Shown: positions 49,901 to 60,060 of the stretch, in pieces
Position numbering within the stretch: the first letter of the stretch is position 1
Layout: every line of letters starts with the position of its first letter
Assembly: GCA_027382625.1 (NCBI GenBank)
Contig: JAJKFJ010021990.1
Span: forward strand, 1 to 64,000
Length of the DNA: 64,000 nucleotides
Direction: 5' to 3'
DNA from: Tetmemena sp. SeJ-2015
Taxonomy: Eukaryota; Ciliophora; Spirotrichea; Sporadotrichida; Oxytrichidae
Notes under the pieces: model-generated
The model's input: only the letters and a program-made list of their open reading frames with translations
Databases searched by the model: none
Told to the model about the DNA's origin: nothing
Position numbers and translations under genes: made by a program

Positions 49901-50910
49901 GGTACTCAAGAACTCAGGATTTCCTGCAACTGCGAGCTTAACTTTCCTATCAGGCACTAGTTTCTCACTTAGGTTCAGCTTGAACTGTACAAGCAGGAGA
50001 TGAGAGTATAGTAAAGAATTCTTTATAACTTTATGTTAAATGAGAAGTGATGATGATGACTGAGTTCTCTTTTTCGTAGAAGAGAATAGTTTTAACTGAG
50101 CCAGGCACCTTGCAAACCTCAGAGCAGTTCTTAAGATCATCAGCCAGGCATACAGATCCAGAGGTACCACCAAAGAAGAAAAGGGAGTTTGTGTTGTCGC
50201 CACCTGTGGCATTCCTTAAGAGAAATTAAGAAATTCAAATTTATGATTATAAATGGAGCCAAAAATATATGTTTAAAGTTGGAATGAGTTGATAATTTTT
50301 TATTATAAACTTACTCTTGGTTAAGTACGAGGGAGCAGAAGACGATGTTAGTGATTATTCCTTCCTTTTAGTACTGGCAGACAGGTGTGAGTCCTCTGTG
50401 AGTGCGCCATACACCCACCATTCCCTTGGCATCGCCAGTTACCATTCTCGATCCATCTGCGCTGAAAACGATCACTTAGATATTTCAATAATTAGTTCAT
50501 GATATTTTATAGATAGAAGCTTTATGTAGAACCTATAAGACGATTATAAGCTTTCAAGCTTGTCTTTTATGAATGCAAGATTACCTTCTCTTCTCTAGTG
50601 AGTCTCTCATCTTCGTTCCAGAGAGTAATTGCTCCGTCTTCCCAACCGATGGCTAGTGCTTGGAAAATAGGATGCCACTTGAGTGAGACTGCCTTGACCT
50701 TGCCTCTTGAGATTTCGAAGTTGGGTACTATGTTCCCTTCCTCTTGCACGAACAAGATGTGAGGTGCATTGGTTGACACTGCAAGTATCATATTCAGCAA
50801 ATATTTTATTATCCATTTTACTATATCATGTTGAAGTCTGTGTTAGACCAGGCTGAGCAAATGGCTTGCTCGTGGCCTAGTGAAAGATGATTGTCAAAGA
50901 AGTAAGACAT
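43963..50910 (-). CDS. IFT140: Intraflagellar transport protein IFT140
   Basis: Core subunit of the IFT-A complex for retrograde transport in cilia. Removing thirteen inserts and one intron gives an exact 1,423-residue frame from ATG 50910 to TGA 43963, near the usual ~1,460. N-terminal WD40 segments ([22 protein letters not shown]) come first, then a second propeller region ending in FWDQSDPRL, then helical TPR-like repeats with [28 protein letters not shown] and, near the end, NFYDACAQVEIDEY. All are diagnostic of IFT140. IES starts (pointer, coding strand): 50786 ATGATA; 50470 ATC; 50000 TCTCAT; 49795 ATGTT; 49614 GCA; 48689 GAATACA; 48496 AAGA; 48448 ACT; 48126 AGAT; 47661 AAATG; 47346 ATCA; 47155 GCT; 44557 AAC. 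Segments are in linear order. Confidence 0.92.
44640..45150 (-). pseudogene. Decayed duplicate of an IFT140 segment
   Basis: It aligns with IFT140 DNA at about 46740-47400, on the same strand. Matches include TTTCATAGCGAA, AGAGCTTCnGTGAACTTGCC and ATGTAAAGGGGACA-type blocks. It has many indels and inflated C/G runs. It also keeps remnants of the small IESs of the parental copy (CTGTAAATAA..GTTAATA at about 44960; TACTTTATTTATCTA-like at about 45115), so germline DNA was duplicated, not a processed transcript. Confidence 0.7.
45174..46420 (+). CDS. Unrecognised zinc-binding protein gene, fragments inside the IFT140 IES
   Basis: Coding-like plus-strand DNA of normal GC content. Pieces include an open frame from 45285 ([13 protein letters not shown]..), a longer one from about 45523 to 46040, and one from about 46215. 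The second has [17 protein letters not shown], a C2H2-type finger, and then CETCSEC; the third has KCDQYL..ICTKC. The frames do not join directly, so at least two inserts or breaks separate them, each containing the 18-bp arrays. The product could be a DNA-binding or transposon protein; hypotrich TBE transposons also encode a zinc-finger ORF, but I cannot confirm the match. No clear start or stop is fixed. Confidence 0.45.
45468..45509 (+). repeat. 18-bp repeat pair, left
   Basis: ACCTCGCCAATTCGCACC at 45468-45485 and a one-mismatch copy at 45492-45509, separated by AAAAAG. Confidence 0.9.
46085..46150 (-). repeat. 18-bp repeat triplet, right (inverted)
   Basis: Three exact copies of the reverse complement GGTGCGAATTGGCGAGGT at 46085, 46109 and 46133, with 6-base spacers. 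It is the inverted partner of 45468-45509, about 600 bp away. Confidence 0.9.
47155..47175. other. IES in IFT140 (pointer GCT)
   Basis: 21 bp; joining restores KAIGLAFRQT. Confidence 0.8.
47346..47371. other. IES in IFT140 (pointer ATCA)
   Basis: 26 bp; joining restores [10 protein letters not shown], as in the family. Confidence 0.85.
47661..47707. other. IES in IFT140 (pointer AAATG)
   Basis: 47 bp; joining restores the frame into [12 protein letters not shown]. Confidence 0.85.
48126..48162. other. IES in IFT140 (pointer AGAT)
   Basis: 37 bp; joining restores NMAQMCVKTKR. Confidence 0.85.
48448..48452. other. Possible 5-bp mini-IES or indel in IFT140
   Basis: The coding strand reads GAACTCTACTGGG. 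Removing one ACT plus CT, or alternatively two bases, is needed to enter the GLHVPFFYF frame. ACT direct repeats flank the CT. Confidence 0.4.
48496..48536. other. IES in IFT140 (pointer AAGA)
   Basis: 41 bp; joining gives [16 protein letters not shown]. Confidence 0.8.
48689..48725. other. IES in IFT140 (pointer GAATACA)
   Basis: 37 bp with a 7-bp pointer and an in-frame TGA inside; joining gives [11 protein letters not shown]. Confidence 0.9.
49614..49636. other. IES in IFT140 (pointer GCA)
   Basis: 23 bp; joining gives [12 protein letters not shown]. Confidence 0.75.
49795..49841. other. IES in IFT140 (pointer ATGTT)
   Basis: 47 bp; joining gives IRMFNIEQDENY. Confidence 0.85.
50000..50039. 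other. IES in IFT140 (pointer TCTCAT)
   Basis: 40 bp; joining gives [11 protein letters not shown]. Confidence 0.85.
50216..50314 (-). other. Spliceosomal intron in IFT140
   Basis: 99 nt, GTAAGTTT..CTTAAG on the coding strand. Splicing, but not pointer excision, gives NQENATGGD in frame. It shows that introns and IESs coexist in one gene. Confidence 0.85.
50470..50578. other. IES in IFT140 (pointer ATC)
   Basis: 109 bp; joining gives [12 protein letters not shown]. Confidence 0.8.
50786..50823. other. IES in IFT140 (pointer ATGATA)
   Basis: 38 bp; joining gives [17 protein letters not shown] reading of the same stretch gives the wrong frame, which identifies it as an IES. Confidence 0.92.
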
Positions 50911-51102
50911 ATTTGCTTAAGAAAAATCAAAGATATTCTTGATTCTGCAACTATTTAAATATAGATTACATTCAAATTCAAAATTACATTAAAGTACTAC
51001 TCATCTGATAAGCAGAGTGGGTTAGATGAAAGTGGATATTCTATAAATGTGCTTATTAAGTGCATGAAGAGAGCGAGAGAGTAATAAGATAATTAAATTC
51101 AA

Positions 51103-53522
51103 ATGAGCAGCGGAGACAATAAAAAAATTAACCAGACCTTTACCAATATGTAAGAGTAAATACAGACGTCATTACTTATTATAAGGACGATAAATATGGC
51201 TACTCATCTTTTCTTGTGATCCTATATTTAAACTTTTGTTTAGAGAATCGAGGACTAAGCTCTATCTAGCAATCAGAGAGTAAACTATGAATATAAGATT
51301 GATGAAATGAATTAATGTGTAATTTTACTTTATGAGGATAAAGGGGAGCAGCCTTCTTTATTATCTGCACCCATGCCTTCCTTCATGGATGATCATATAA
51401 GTCAATCCCTCTCACCCTCCAAATAAGAGAACCTTAGGAAGAATTTGAGATATGCTGAGGCAGTGGGAATCAATGACTTCAGTTTTACGAAAGCTCTGAC
51501 TCTTGATTAGGCACTTGAAGACGCAGGGGGATTCGGTCTCTTCTAAGCCCTATCTTTCACAGTGTTTTGTTTGGCTTTCTGGACAGGTGGTGTTGTTGTA
51601 TACATTATCCATTTTATGCAAGCAATGCCTGCTTTCTAATATCTTAATAGAAAGACTAATAATTCTCTAACTTCATTTTAAAGTGAATGCTTCAAGCGCA
51701 TTATTTCAACGAATCAAAACACCTCGCCTAGTATTGAGTTTGAGAGCACTCACTTCTCTTGCACGCCTGACTAGTTCTGTGATAATCCTAATCTACATCA
51801 TGAAGTTGATTATTCTTCCCCTTAAACAATCCTAAACTACATCACTTACTTCAACCTTCAAAAATCTTACCTTTTAATCTGCTGTTATTATGTTTCACTG
51901 CATCAACAAATTCCAGCTAGGAATGATGGGGACTTGCATATTTGTAGGTTATACAGTGAGCTGCTTTGTTCTCCCAAGAATGGCTGACACCTACGGTAGG
52001 AAGATTATCTTCAGAGGCTTCTATATTTTCCATGCTCTTGGAATGGCTACTATCCTCTTCGTGCCCTCAGCCAAAGCCATATATTTATAAGCTATTCATA
52101 TATTTAGGCTTGTTCTTTGTAGGTTCAGCTTCCACGGTCAGGACTTCGGTGGGCTATGTTTACGGCCTGGAGTTCATAGAATCCTCAAAGCAAAATATTG
52201 CAGGCACTATACTTAAGACTATTGATGTGATGACTCCAATACTCTTCTCTCTACTATTTATGAATGTCACTAACAACTGGAGAGACTTCTACTACTTCGG
52301 ACTTGTAGTTTCACCTCCTTGCTTAAATATAACCTTACAAATATTAATTTGCTTGGGGTTGCAGCTTTTTTATTCCAGAATCTCCATCTCTCCTCCTCTC
52401 TCAAGGCAAGTTTGAAGAAGCAAGGAGAGTTATAACCATGATAGCTAGAGTGAACTCAGTCAAGAACTTTCAATTCACTTAGCTTTTCTAAGCAGAGGCA
52501 GATCTGCTTCTTAATAGCAAATGGCAGCCTCCTCTCCCATAAGACAAGCAAGAGTTAGTTTCTAAAACTCCAGAGAGAAATTCAATGGCTCAACTCCAAT
52601 AAAATGAAGAAGGGAGAGTAGTTACGAAAAGATTTGGCTCCTCTCTTAAGAGCCCTTTGAAAAAGACATACACACACTTGGGCGAGAATTAGTAATAGAA
52701 AGAGAAGATAGAGAGATCGGTCTAATTTAGGAAAGAGCTAGAGAGTTAACTTGGTCAAAAAGAAGATGAAATGAAGAGAGTTCAAAAGAGAACAATCATG
52801 AAGTATCTGAGAGACAAGTCAATAAAGAAGAACCTCTCCATTCTGTGTGGTTGCTGGATGGCCTCTACCTTCTCATATTACCTCGTCCTTTTCTACATGA
52901 AGTACTTGCCTGGAAGCATCTATTAGAACACAATTTTTTGTTCTTCTGCTGATACGGCTGGCTATCTTCTTACAGGGATTCTTATTTAAGTTATAATGAA
53001 TTCTATTTCAGTATGTCGGTGGTAGAATCTCTTTAATGTTCTCTTTTTCTCTAGCAGCAATCTCAAGTTTATGCATTGTCAACTTCTCAGGCAACCCAAC
53101 TCTGATCCCCATCTTTCTTTTTTGTTCACGCCTCGGCATAGCTGCCGCTTGCAACGTCTTAACTATAGTACACTCATTATATCTTATCAAATGTTTGAAG
53201 AATAGTGAACATTTTGGTGTTTCCAGCTGACTTCCGCTCAACTTCCTTCGGCATTTGCAATATATTCGCACGCATGGCTGCCATCTTGGCTCCTTTGGCT
53301 GCTGAGTTGGAGTACCCCTACCCTTACACACTTCTAATTGCAGTGACCACTGTCTATGCAGTTGTCAGTTTCTTCCTCTCCGACTCGTAAGAAGACGAAG
53401 AGAAGAGGTTCAGAGAAAGACTACTTGAAAAGAAGAAAAAGCAAGTCAAGTTCACACGCTTTTAACTAGACCTCCCTCCCAAGCAAAAGAAACCTACTTA
53501 AAAGAGTTAAGAATAATTTTGA
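51103..53522 (+). CDS. MFS transporter, SLC22 (organic cation/anion) type
   Basis: A 12-helix solute transporter of the plasma or organelle membrane. The signature GYTVSCFVLPRMADTYGRK after the first loop, then FFVGSA, a FFIPESP motif before a long cytosolic loop, and VFPADFRSTSFG in the C-terminal half all fit SLC22-like carriers. Removing inserts gives about 711 residues, longer than the usual ~550 because of charged N-terminal and central extensions. IESs (pointer): 51189-51336 GATAAA; 51879-51897 CTGC; 52078-52096 CATATATTTA; 52319-52358 TTGC; 53166-53202 TAGT. 52990-53011 is a 22-nt intron or IES. One base appears to be missing in a seven-A run near 51125, otherwise the frame is exact. 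It is divergent from IFT140 over 190 bp. Confidence 0.8.
51879..51897. other. 19-bp IES in transporter (pointer CTGC)
   Basis: Joining gives LLICINKFQLG. Only 15 unique bases lie between the pointers. Confidence 0.85.
52078..52096. other. 19-bp IES in transporter (10-bp pointer CATATATTTA)
   Basis: The 10-bp repeat is longer than the 9 unique bases between its copies. Joining gives AKAIYLGLFFVG. Confidence 0.9.
52319..52358. other. IES in transporter (pointer TTGC)
   Basis: 40 bp; joining gives SPPCSFFIPESP, the expected motif. Confidence 0.85.
53166..53202. other. IES in transporter (pointer TAGT)
   Basis: 37 bp; joining gives LTIVNILVFPADFR. Confidence 0.85.
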
Positions 53523-53604
53523 ATGCTTATTATATATGTGTTTTATGTGAGTGTGTATATTTTAAGAAGACAACTTGAGCTTGCACTTTATAAAGAGTCT
53601 GAGC

Positions 53605-53838
53605 ATGCCTGCTTTCTTCGGGGGTGTGGGAAGCTTCTCAGTACTCCAGAATAAGAGTTCAGTGCACTTGATGGGTATTTCTGGAGGGTTCATAGATGAG
53701 AAAATAGATGATGAAGATTAGGAGGCTGATGCTATTAGAGCGAACTAATACGATCCCTTTAAGTATCAACTTTTTGAATATGAAAGCAACGCAGATCAAA
53801 ACGCAGAAGATTATATTAACACCACCCTTAAATGAGCG
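53605..53838 (+). CDS. Small ORF, unknown
   Basis: 77 codons from ATG to TGA under the ciliate code, Gly-rich at the start (MPAFFGGVGSFSVLQ) and acidic after that (EKIDDEDQEAD). It follows the transporter by 82 bp on the same strand. Normal GC content supports coding, but nothing is recognised. It may be a short gene or an exon or segment of another gene. Confidence 0.4.
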
Positions 53839-54235
53839 AGTATCATGAAGCATATTCTATTCAACAATATAAGGCTTTTGAAAGTTGTTGTATCAATTTC
53901 GTTTAAAACTATTTACTTTAGCAAAAAGTTTTACTCCTCCTCACATATATACCTTCGTAAAAATTCTTTTAATGAACTATAAAATGAAATTGCTTTTCTT
54001 CTCAATTTCAATCTTCTTAAGACTCATAGAATTGCTACCTTAAAGGAGAGAATCTACTGAATTTATGCTGATGTTAAAAGTTTATTTTTTTCAATCAAAA
54101 TGAGTTCCAAAAGCAAACAAGTTCATTGAAGATTCAGAGATTTGTATCAGTCGTCCAGATCTCTCATCATTTAAAACATTATAAATACCCTGACTTATAA
54201 TTAGGAGTTTATAGATTCTTTGCTAGTCTCCATCA
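53839..54235. other. Intergenic DNA
   Basis: No gene is recognised between the small ORF and the minus-strand fragment. Confidence 0.45.
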
Positions 54236-54790
54236 TCACTGCTATTATTCAAACTAAATTTAAATTTAGCTGACTTCATCATCTGCGAACTCAGTCTCCC
54301 TCAAATCATCGATGAGTCCACCCTTGATGGTAGTCTTTCTCTGTTCTCTCTCCGCTTGCAAACCTTATCTGAGCTCTTGTCTCTTCTTCTCTCTACCTTT
54401 GATAGGTTCTTGACCAGACTTTATCTCTGAAGAGCTTTCTCCCTCAGCTTGACCTTCTCCTCATTTAGGATTGCTTAGATAGGATCATCAGTATCACACA
54501 TCTTTCCAAGCGCATTCAAACCTCCTGAATAGTTTTACTCCCCTGGGATACTGAAACGAACTGTTGAAGTCGTAGTTGCGTCTCTTTGCTGCTAGTCCTT
54601 GAAGATAAAAATTCTTCAAACTCTATAATTAAATGAGGCTACCGCACTCTACAAACTCAAAGTAGGGTTCTCCTAAGAGTCCGCTATCAGTCGCAAACTT
54701 CTTCACAACTATCACTCCCAAATCACAAGGCTCAATAATTGAGAAATTATAGACCTTAAGATTTAAGCTAGTAGAACTTGTTGATGTGCT
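54236..54790 (-). CDS. C-terminal part of an unrecognised protein
   Basis: A coding frame begins abruptly near 54790 without ATG. It reads NFSIIEPCDLGVIVVKKFAT, continues across an IES-like insert at about 54627-54648 (pointer ATTT) into VRFSIPGEQNYSGGLNALG, then a charged coiled stretch (ILNEEKVKLREKALQ). A frameshift near 54430-54470 is needed to reach an acidic end at TGA 54236. The N-terminal part is not adjacent; the sequence upstream belongs to a SANT-type gene segment. It may be one half of a scrambled gene or the tail of the neighbouring gene in another frame. Confidence 0.5.
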
Positions 54791-55290
54791 AAAGCTTTAG
54801 CAGTTTCTTGAGTTTCCTCGAAAGAGCTATCTCAAGAGTCTGGAGGTGCTCAATGATCTCGACTGTGGAAAACTGACTCTTTGGAGCCAGGATCTGTTCT
54901 AGAGTGAGTACTTTCAGCCACTCCTTAACCTTCGCTTTGGGCAAGTGAAGTGACTGCACAAAAGGCTGAGAGAGTCCATACAGTTGAGAGTTCTTCTTCC
55001 TCAACTTGTTCACTTTAAGATAAAGTGAATGTCATTTGTACTTATGCTATGAAATTGATTGGCTTGCACCTTGGTGAGATTGTCACCAGTGTTGATGATG
55101 ATGCCGCTCTTGCGAACTACATCAGAGCCTTGTCGAGATATGTTCTTCAAAAAGATTTGCTCAAGGTCCAAGTGCAGACCCACAAACTCTGCAAGTGACT
55201 GCTGTCCCACAAGCCGTTGAGTCTGGAGGTACATCTAGGACATAGTCTTCGTTGGAAGACACTGGCTCTGTTCGATCGTCTTCCATCTGC
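54791..55290 (-). CDS. SANT-type protein, copy 1, C-terminal segments (N-terminus elsewhere)
   Basis: It starts without ATG inside GCAGATGGAA (55281-55290 on the plus strand reads TTCCATCTGC). It continues WKTIEQSQCLPTKT, then YLQTQRLVGQQSLAEFVGLHLDLEQIF, a block typical of a eukaryotic single-SANT/Myb-like protein family, and then basic helical sequence. An IES at 55011-55076 (pointer GTG) joins NLTKV to NKLRKKN. The missing first part, ending ..FGVGRW, is supplied by the plus-strand segment at 60327, which ends in the same 10-bp sequence. The end near 54791 is uncertain. Confidence 0.65.
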
Positions 55291-55424
55291 ACAACTTCTA
55301 ATTAAGTTCTTAGAAAGAATCATAGACTTTTCAATTTAAATGATAAAACCAAGATGGTGAAAAGAAAGTGAAACCTCAAAAGCCCAACATAGCAAAAGAA
55401 ATAAGTTCAAAGTCTCACTTCATT

Positions 55425-56667
55425 TCACTCATCGTCAACTCTTCTTCTCTTTGCCTTGGTAGGAACGATTGGAGCTTCATCATCGCTTTTAGAGGTCAAG
55501 TTTGGCAAGGTACCTCCTCTAACACCGCTTTTAGTCTCCGCAATCTCTTGCTGAGGTTTGGCAATTCCCTTTTCAACAGACTTCTGGATCCTCTTTTTCT
55601 CAAACTCAATTGCTAAAAATGATTAAGTACAAGTATGAAGCATAAAATAAAGGTATAATATTGAGAAGTCTTAAAGGCTTACCTTCCTTCTTCAGTTTTC
55701 CAACTGAGTCAGCCGCAACTTTGCCAGGAGTCATCTTCTTCATCACAAAAGGAGCAGCAAGTTTCGTCGTCGAAGCTGGCTTTGCGGGAACTTGAACTAA
55801 GTTCTGCTTGAAAGGAGACACAGACTCAATCCTCTTCACTTTTTGAGCAAGCAAAATTTAAGAGCAACAATAAGATAAAGCTCCTTGAGCTCCTGAGAAT
55901 CACCAACCTCCATGATTGACTAGTCCTCCTCTTCCTCCAGCTCAGACTCTCTTCCCGCATTGTCATCATCACCTAACCTCTCTCTTTCTCTTCTCTCCTG
56001 ACTCTCAGATCTGCAAACTCTCACAAGTCTGTTCTTGGGTCGGATGGCTTTTCCCAGTCGCTGTAGCTCTCTCATCTCTTGATCCAACTTCTGAGCCTTC
56101 TTCTGTTCAAGTCCACACTTCTTCACAGAGTCAAGTTTGTTGAGTAGCGCCTCCTCAAGCTTGATGAGATGGTTGAGTTTCTCTAGTGTCGCAAGCGTTG
56201 ACTTGGGGTTGATAATCTTCGAGATCTCGAAGATCTCAACTAGGTGTTGCACAGCAGGTAGCTTGATAGCGTCCACTTGTTCCTGCTTCAGTCCATACTT
56301 TTCCTTGTTCTCAGCCCTCAAACGTTCCTTCTCTTCAGGTGCTAACTTGCCAAGCTAGTTGACAAGGAAACCTTGCTTCCTCACTCCCTAAGTAAAGAGA
56401 TAGAAGAGTTTGGATTTGGCGTTGAAATTATCTTACTCTCTTCTTTTCGTTGTCTGCTGCGATGCGGTCGATGTCAAGGTGCAGACCCATGAACTCTGCG
56501 AGTGACTGCTAGCCGATCAGTCGTTGAGTTTGCAGATAGCACTGCTAGATCTGCTTTGTAGGTAGAACTCCAGACCTAAAGATAAGTCATTAATCATAGA
56601 GATTCAAGCAAGAGAAGCTTATGAGATGATTTATAGGGTCTTACTTGCTGATGGCAGTCCATCTGCC
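55425..56667 (-). CDS. SANT-type protein, copy 2, segment 2 to stop (scrambled gene)
   Basis: It begins in the 9-bp pointer GGCAGATGG (plus strand CCATCTGCC, 56659-56667) and runs exactly 342 codons to TGA 55425 after removing introns 56576-56644, 56388-56436 and 55613-55682 (all GTAAG..TAG) and an IES at 55849-55877 (pointer CTT). It carries the same QTQRLIGQQSLAEFMGLHLD block as copy 1, then GVRKQGFLVNQLGKLAPEEKERL, an acidic stretch and a basic tail KAKRRRVDDE. With the plus-strand segment at 60327-60473 it makes a 390-residue protein beginning with a SANT domain. It is probably nuclear. The two pieces are inverted relative to each other. Confidence 0.75.
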
Positions 56668-56859
56668 TTTAATTTAGCGTAGGTTATGAATTTAAATCAT
56701 CAGGAGCAAAACCAAAAATAAATTGAATTTAAAACAGGGAGAAGTAATTCGCTCAAACTTTTTCGAAAGCTTTCACTCTCTATTATAATCATTTTCCATG
56801 TGGGCCTTTAAGTTTGCCAGAAAGAAACTCGACTTCAAGTTCCTAAATACTTGACCTTT

Positions 56860-59800
56860 ATGAAGCAAAACCATGATCTTATGAAACTCTGGTACGAAGA
56901 GACGCATGAACCTTTTGATGAAAGAATGAATGTGCTGCTGCGAGGATTTAGGTTCTTAACCTATGCCATGCTCATGTTCGTATTTGTCTACACTCTTTGT
57001 GATCCTAATGACGAGTACTACTATGATGAATGCTAAAAGAGGTAAGTACTTTAAAATTGAAAGGAATATAACTCATTTCAATAGAGTGACTTGCTACTCA
57101 GGGTGTAATACAGGCTTCTTTCCAGAACTGACCTGCACCCAACTTCAAGGGATGCGGTTTATCTACAACGGAAATCTCTATAACTAGCTCTACGTGTACT
57201 AAAGACCAAACCTCACTCAAGGAGAATAAGGCCTCGATACCTACCAGCAATAACCTATAAACTCATTTTAGATTTTTCAATGCTAAGGATACATAGGAAA
57301 CAATGCTAAGTATCCTTTCTTATCATACACAAACAGACAATTAAGACTTCACACCTGCTTCTCCTACTGCATTAACGGAGATGACTCAGCAGTTATTGGA
57401 GACATGAGACCTTATTGTACAGATATAGAACCTGCTCTTAGAGACAGGCTACTTTGCGTTTACCCTTCAGACGGCTGTGAGTAGACTACGCTCTCTGAAG
57501 AAGTTGATGTGGGTGAGGGCGCTTTCTCAATAGCTCCAACTGTAGCAGTGATAGCTTGCATTATTGTCATTCCCATTCAATTTATCTTCGAGCTCATGTG
57601 CATTCACCTAATTTTATATGCTTATAAGCTTACTCTAATATTTAAATTAAATTATGCTCACTAAAATGAAAAGTAACTATTAGCTTTACCAATAAATTTT
57701 ATGTAGTCACGAATATGGATAATCCTAGAATGGGATGCCAAGTCCTACTATTCTAGATCTCAGTAATCACAGTTTTTGTAGTTGTACTAGCTCTTACCAT
57801 CAGCTTCCTAACTGACACATTAAACGTAAGAAACTTATTCTCACCTTAAAGTAGCTATGATTAAACGATATAGTTTATCAGAAAGACTAAAGGAATTAAA
57901 TTTTTTATAGTATGGACGACCTGAACTCCTTTTCACTACGCTTGCCTTAGCAATAATAATTGATCAGGCCAAATCAGTGGTCCTACTATCCTTCCTGTAC
58001 CTTGTAATTGTTAGGAGGTTCGGATTCTTAGCACCTAATGAAGACGAATACCTTAGTCCTCAGATTAAGGAACTGCCTCGAAGAGAAACCTTTTTCCCTC
58101 GCCTCAAAGTCGCTCTCCTCAAAATGTTGGAGTCCTTCTGGTTCGAGATCATTAAAAAGATTGATACTTTAAATGAGAGATGATTTCTCTAACGCTGATT
58201 TCTCTCTACACTTTGTTCATCTTGTTTTGGCTAACGCTGGCAGACATTTTCGGAGTAGCTGATTCGATTCTTTCTAAGGTTGACACTGCTTTCTTGACAG
58301 TGTTCTTCACTGAAGATTGTTCTTAAGACCTTCGCCTCCAACTTTACCTTTTTCCTCGATCCTTTCAACTGCTTTGACGCAATTATCGTCCTCATCTCTG
58401 AGATCCTCAACATCATTGGAATCATCTTCAAGGGACTTGGTGTACTTAGGCTCATCAGAGTAGTAGTAATCACCATCAGGAAGATTACAGGAAATGCTAG
58501 CAAGCTTCGTCACGCTTCGAAGAACTAGAATCCAGTAGAGTCAGTCATCAAGATCCTTCAAGCCATTATAGAGCTTAGAGAGATCTCGCAGAGCGTGAAG
58601 AAAGAGGCAAAATGGGCTAAGGACATAATCGAGTCTAACAAGCTGTATGAGCTCAACTTTGACGTAGGAAGTGAAGAGAAGAATATGGACATGGAAGCTA
58701 AGGCATGGCTCAATATGACTACTGACACAGCCAATGACACCACTCAATGGTTTGAAAGAGACCTAGATGATTTCTTAAAGGAGATTCATAGAGAGAACGA
58801 TGAGTAGGATCCTAATAAACTTGAAGAGGAAGAGGAGCGAATCAAATAGCTACTGCAGGTGCCTCCTCGTATGTGGAACAATGCGCTAAAGATGATGGAT
58901 GACTTTGATAAATGGGACTTTGACATCTTCAAATACCATGATAACTTAGGAGAACAGACTATTTTGCACTTTGGCTTCAAGCTTTTCTAAACGTATGGGC
59001 TGCTTGAGAAATTTTCGATTGCTGACAGCAACTTCTCCAATCTCCTTACACAAATCAGAAACTCTTTCTAAATTACGTTTATCGATTGATTCCAATAACA
59101 ATTCTATGATATGGTTTATGAGCACAACACTTATCACAACACACTGAGAGCGATTGAGGTAACAAGGAACTTCCACTACTTCACAAAGCATGGTGAACTG
59201 ATGAATCACCTCTCGGACTTGAATATCATGGCTGCCTTTCTCTCTTGCTTGATGCACGATCTAGGTCACCCGTAATTTATCTTTAACTTTATATTATATG
59301 CTTAGAGGAGTGAACAACTCATATTTAATCGCAACCAAGCATCCTAAATCAATCAGATACAACGATAAGTCTGTCTTGGAAAATCATCACTGTGCAATGG
59401 CTTTTAAGCTGCTTCTAGACCCTCAAAATGATATTTTCGAGTTGCTAAGTGAAGCCTAGTAAATGCAAATTATTTCACTCTATTAAATAGAAAGTGCTTT
59501 GATGAAAGGTTTATTGGAATGTTCGCTAGATTATCATAAAAATGATTCTTGCTTCAGATGTTTCACAGCACTTCGATTAAATCAGTATGTTCATCTTAAG
59601 ACTAACTCATTTTTTATAGTGTCCTTCAGAGGCAGGATGTCAACCAAGAAATTCCCTGAAGAGACGAATGAAGACAAGTAACTCATTCTTAACTTAGTGC
59701 TATACGCGTCAGACCACGCAAATCCTTGCAAGACTTCTATTCAATACTTCCGTTGGATGGCTGCAGAGATGGAAGAGTACTATCAGCAGGGAGATATAGA

Positions 59801-60060
59801 AAAGAAACTAGGCTACTCGGTATCTTCCTTCTTTGATCGCACCACCTGCAACCCTTTCTTGTACTAGAGAGGCTACATTACAGTGATTGTTGAGCCACTC
59901 TATATGACCCTTTTGGAATTCCTGCCCCAAAATTGCAAATAAGACTGCTGGACTAAGGGCTTAGAAGAAAATAAGCAACTCATTGAATAAAAGATAGAAG
60001 AGACTAAGAATCGAAATTAAAATTATCTTGAATTCTTTTTAATCTCGTAAACGTAAGCAT
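56860..60060 (+). CDS. Multi-pass membrane 3',5'-cyclic-nucleotide phosphodiesterase with voltage-sensor-like domain
   Basis: It hydrolyses cAMP or cGMP. Catalytic motifs in order are YHNTLRAIEVT, HDLGHPGVNN, YNDKSVLENHH, ILASDVSQHF and LYASDHANPC. The N-terminal half has membrane segments; 58180-58500 resembles a voltage sensor, with TLFILFWLTLADIF, FNCFDAIIVLISEI and an S4-like GVLRLIRVVVITIRK. Introns: 57042-57084, 57836-57910, 59272-59305, 59459-59490, 59585-59619. IESs (pointer): 57617-57699 TATG; 58145-58176 GAGAT; 59066-59101 TTCTA; 59518-59540 AATG. One extra base near 58315 breaks the frame between VFFTE and IVLKTF. An upstream ATG (56798) needs a frameshift. The 3' end is unclear because no TGA follows soon after ..EETKNRN. 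About 920 residues. It lies wholly between the two inverted parts of the SANT gene. Confidence 0.8.
57617..57699. other. IES in phosphodiesterase gene (pointer TATG)
   Basis: 83 bp; joining gives CIHLILYVVTNMDNPRMG. Confidence 0.8.
58145..58176. other. IES in phosphodiesterase gene (pointer GAGAT)
   Basis: 32 bp; joining gives FWFEMISLTLISLYTLF. Confidence 0.8.
59066..59101. other. IES in phosphodiesterase gene (pointer TTCTA)
   Basis: 36 bp; joining gives NSFYDMVYEHNTYHNT, placing the metal-binding histidine motif in frame. Confidence 0.9.
59518..59540. other. IES in phosphodiesterase gene (pointer AATG)
   Basis: 23 bp; joining gives FIGMILASDVSQHF. Confidence 0.9.

Noticed and set aside
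50786..50829. Reading the first IFT140 insert as a GT..AG intron
   Set aside because: Splicing shifts the frame; only removal with the ATGATA repeat restores the family sequence.
58307..58325. A 7-bp mini-IES (TG pointer) to fix the phosphodiesterase frameshift
   Set aside because: It would delete the conserved Glu of the second sensor helix; a one-base indel fits better.
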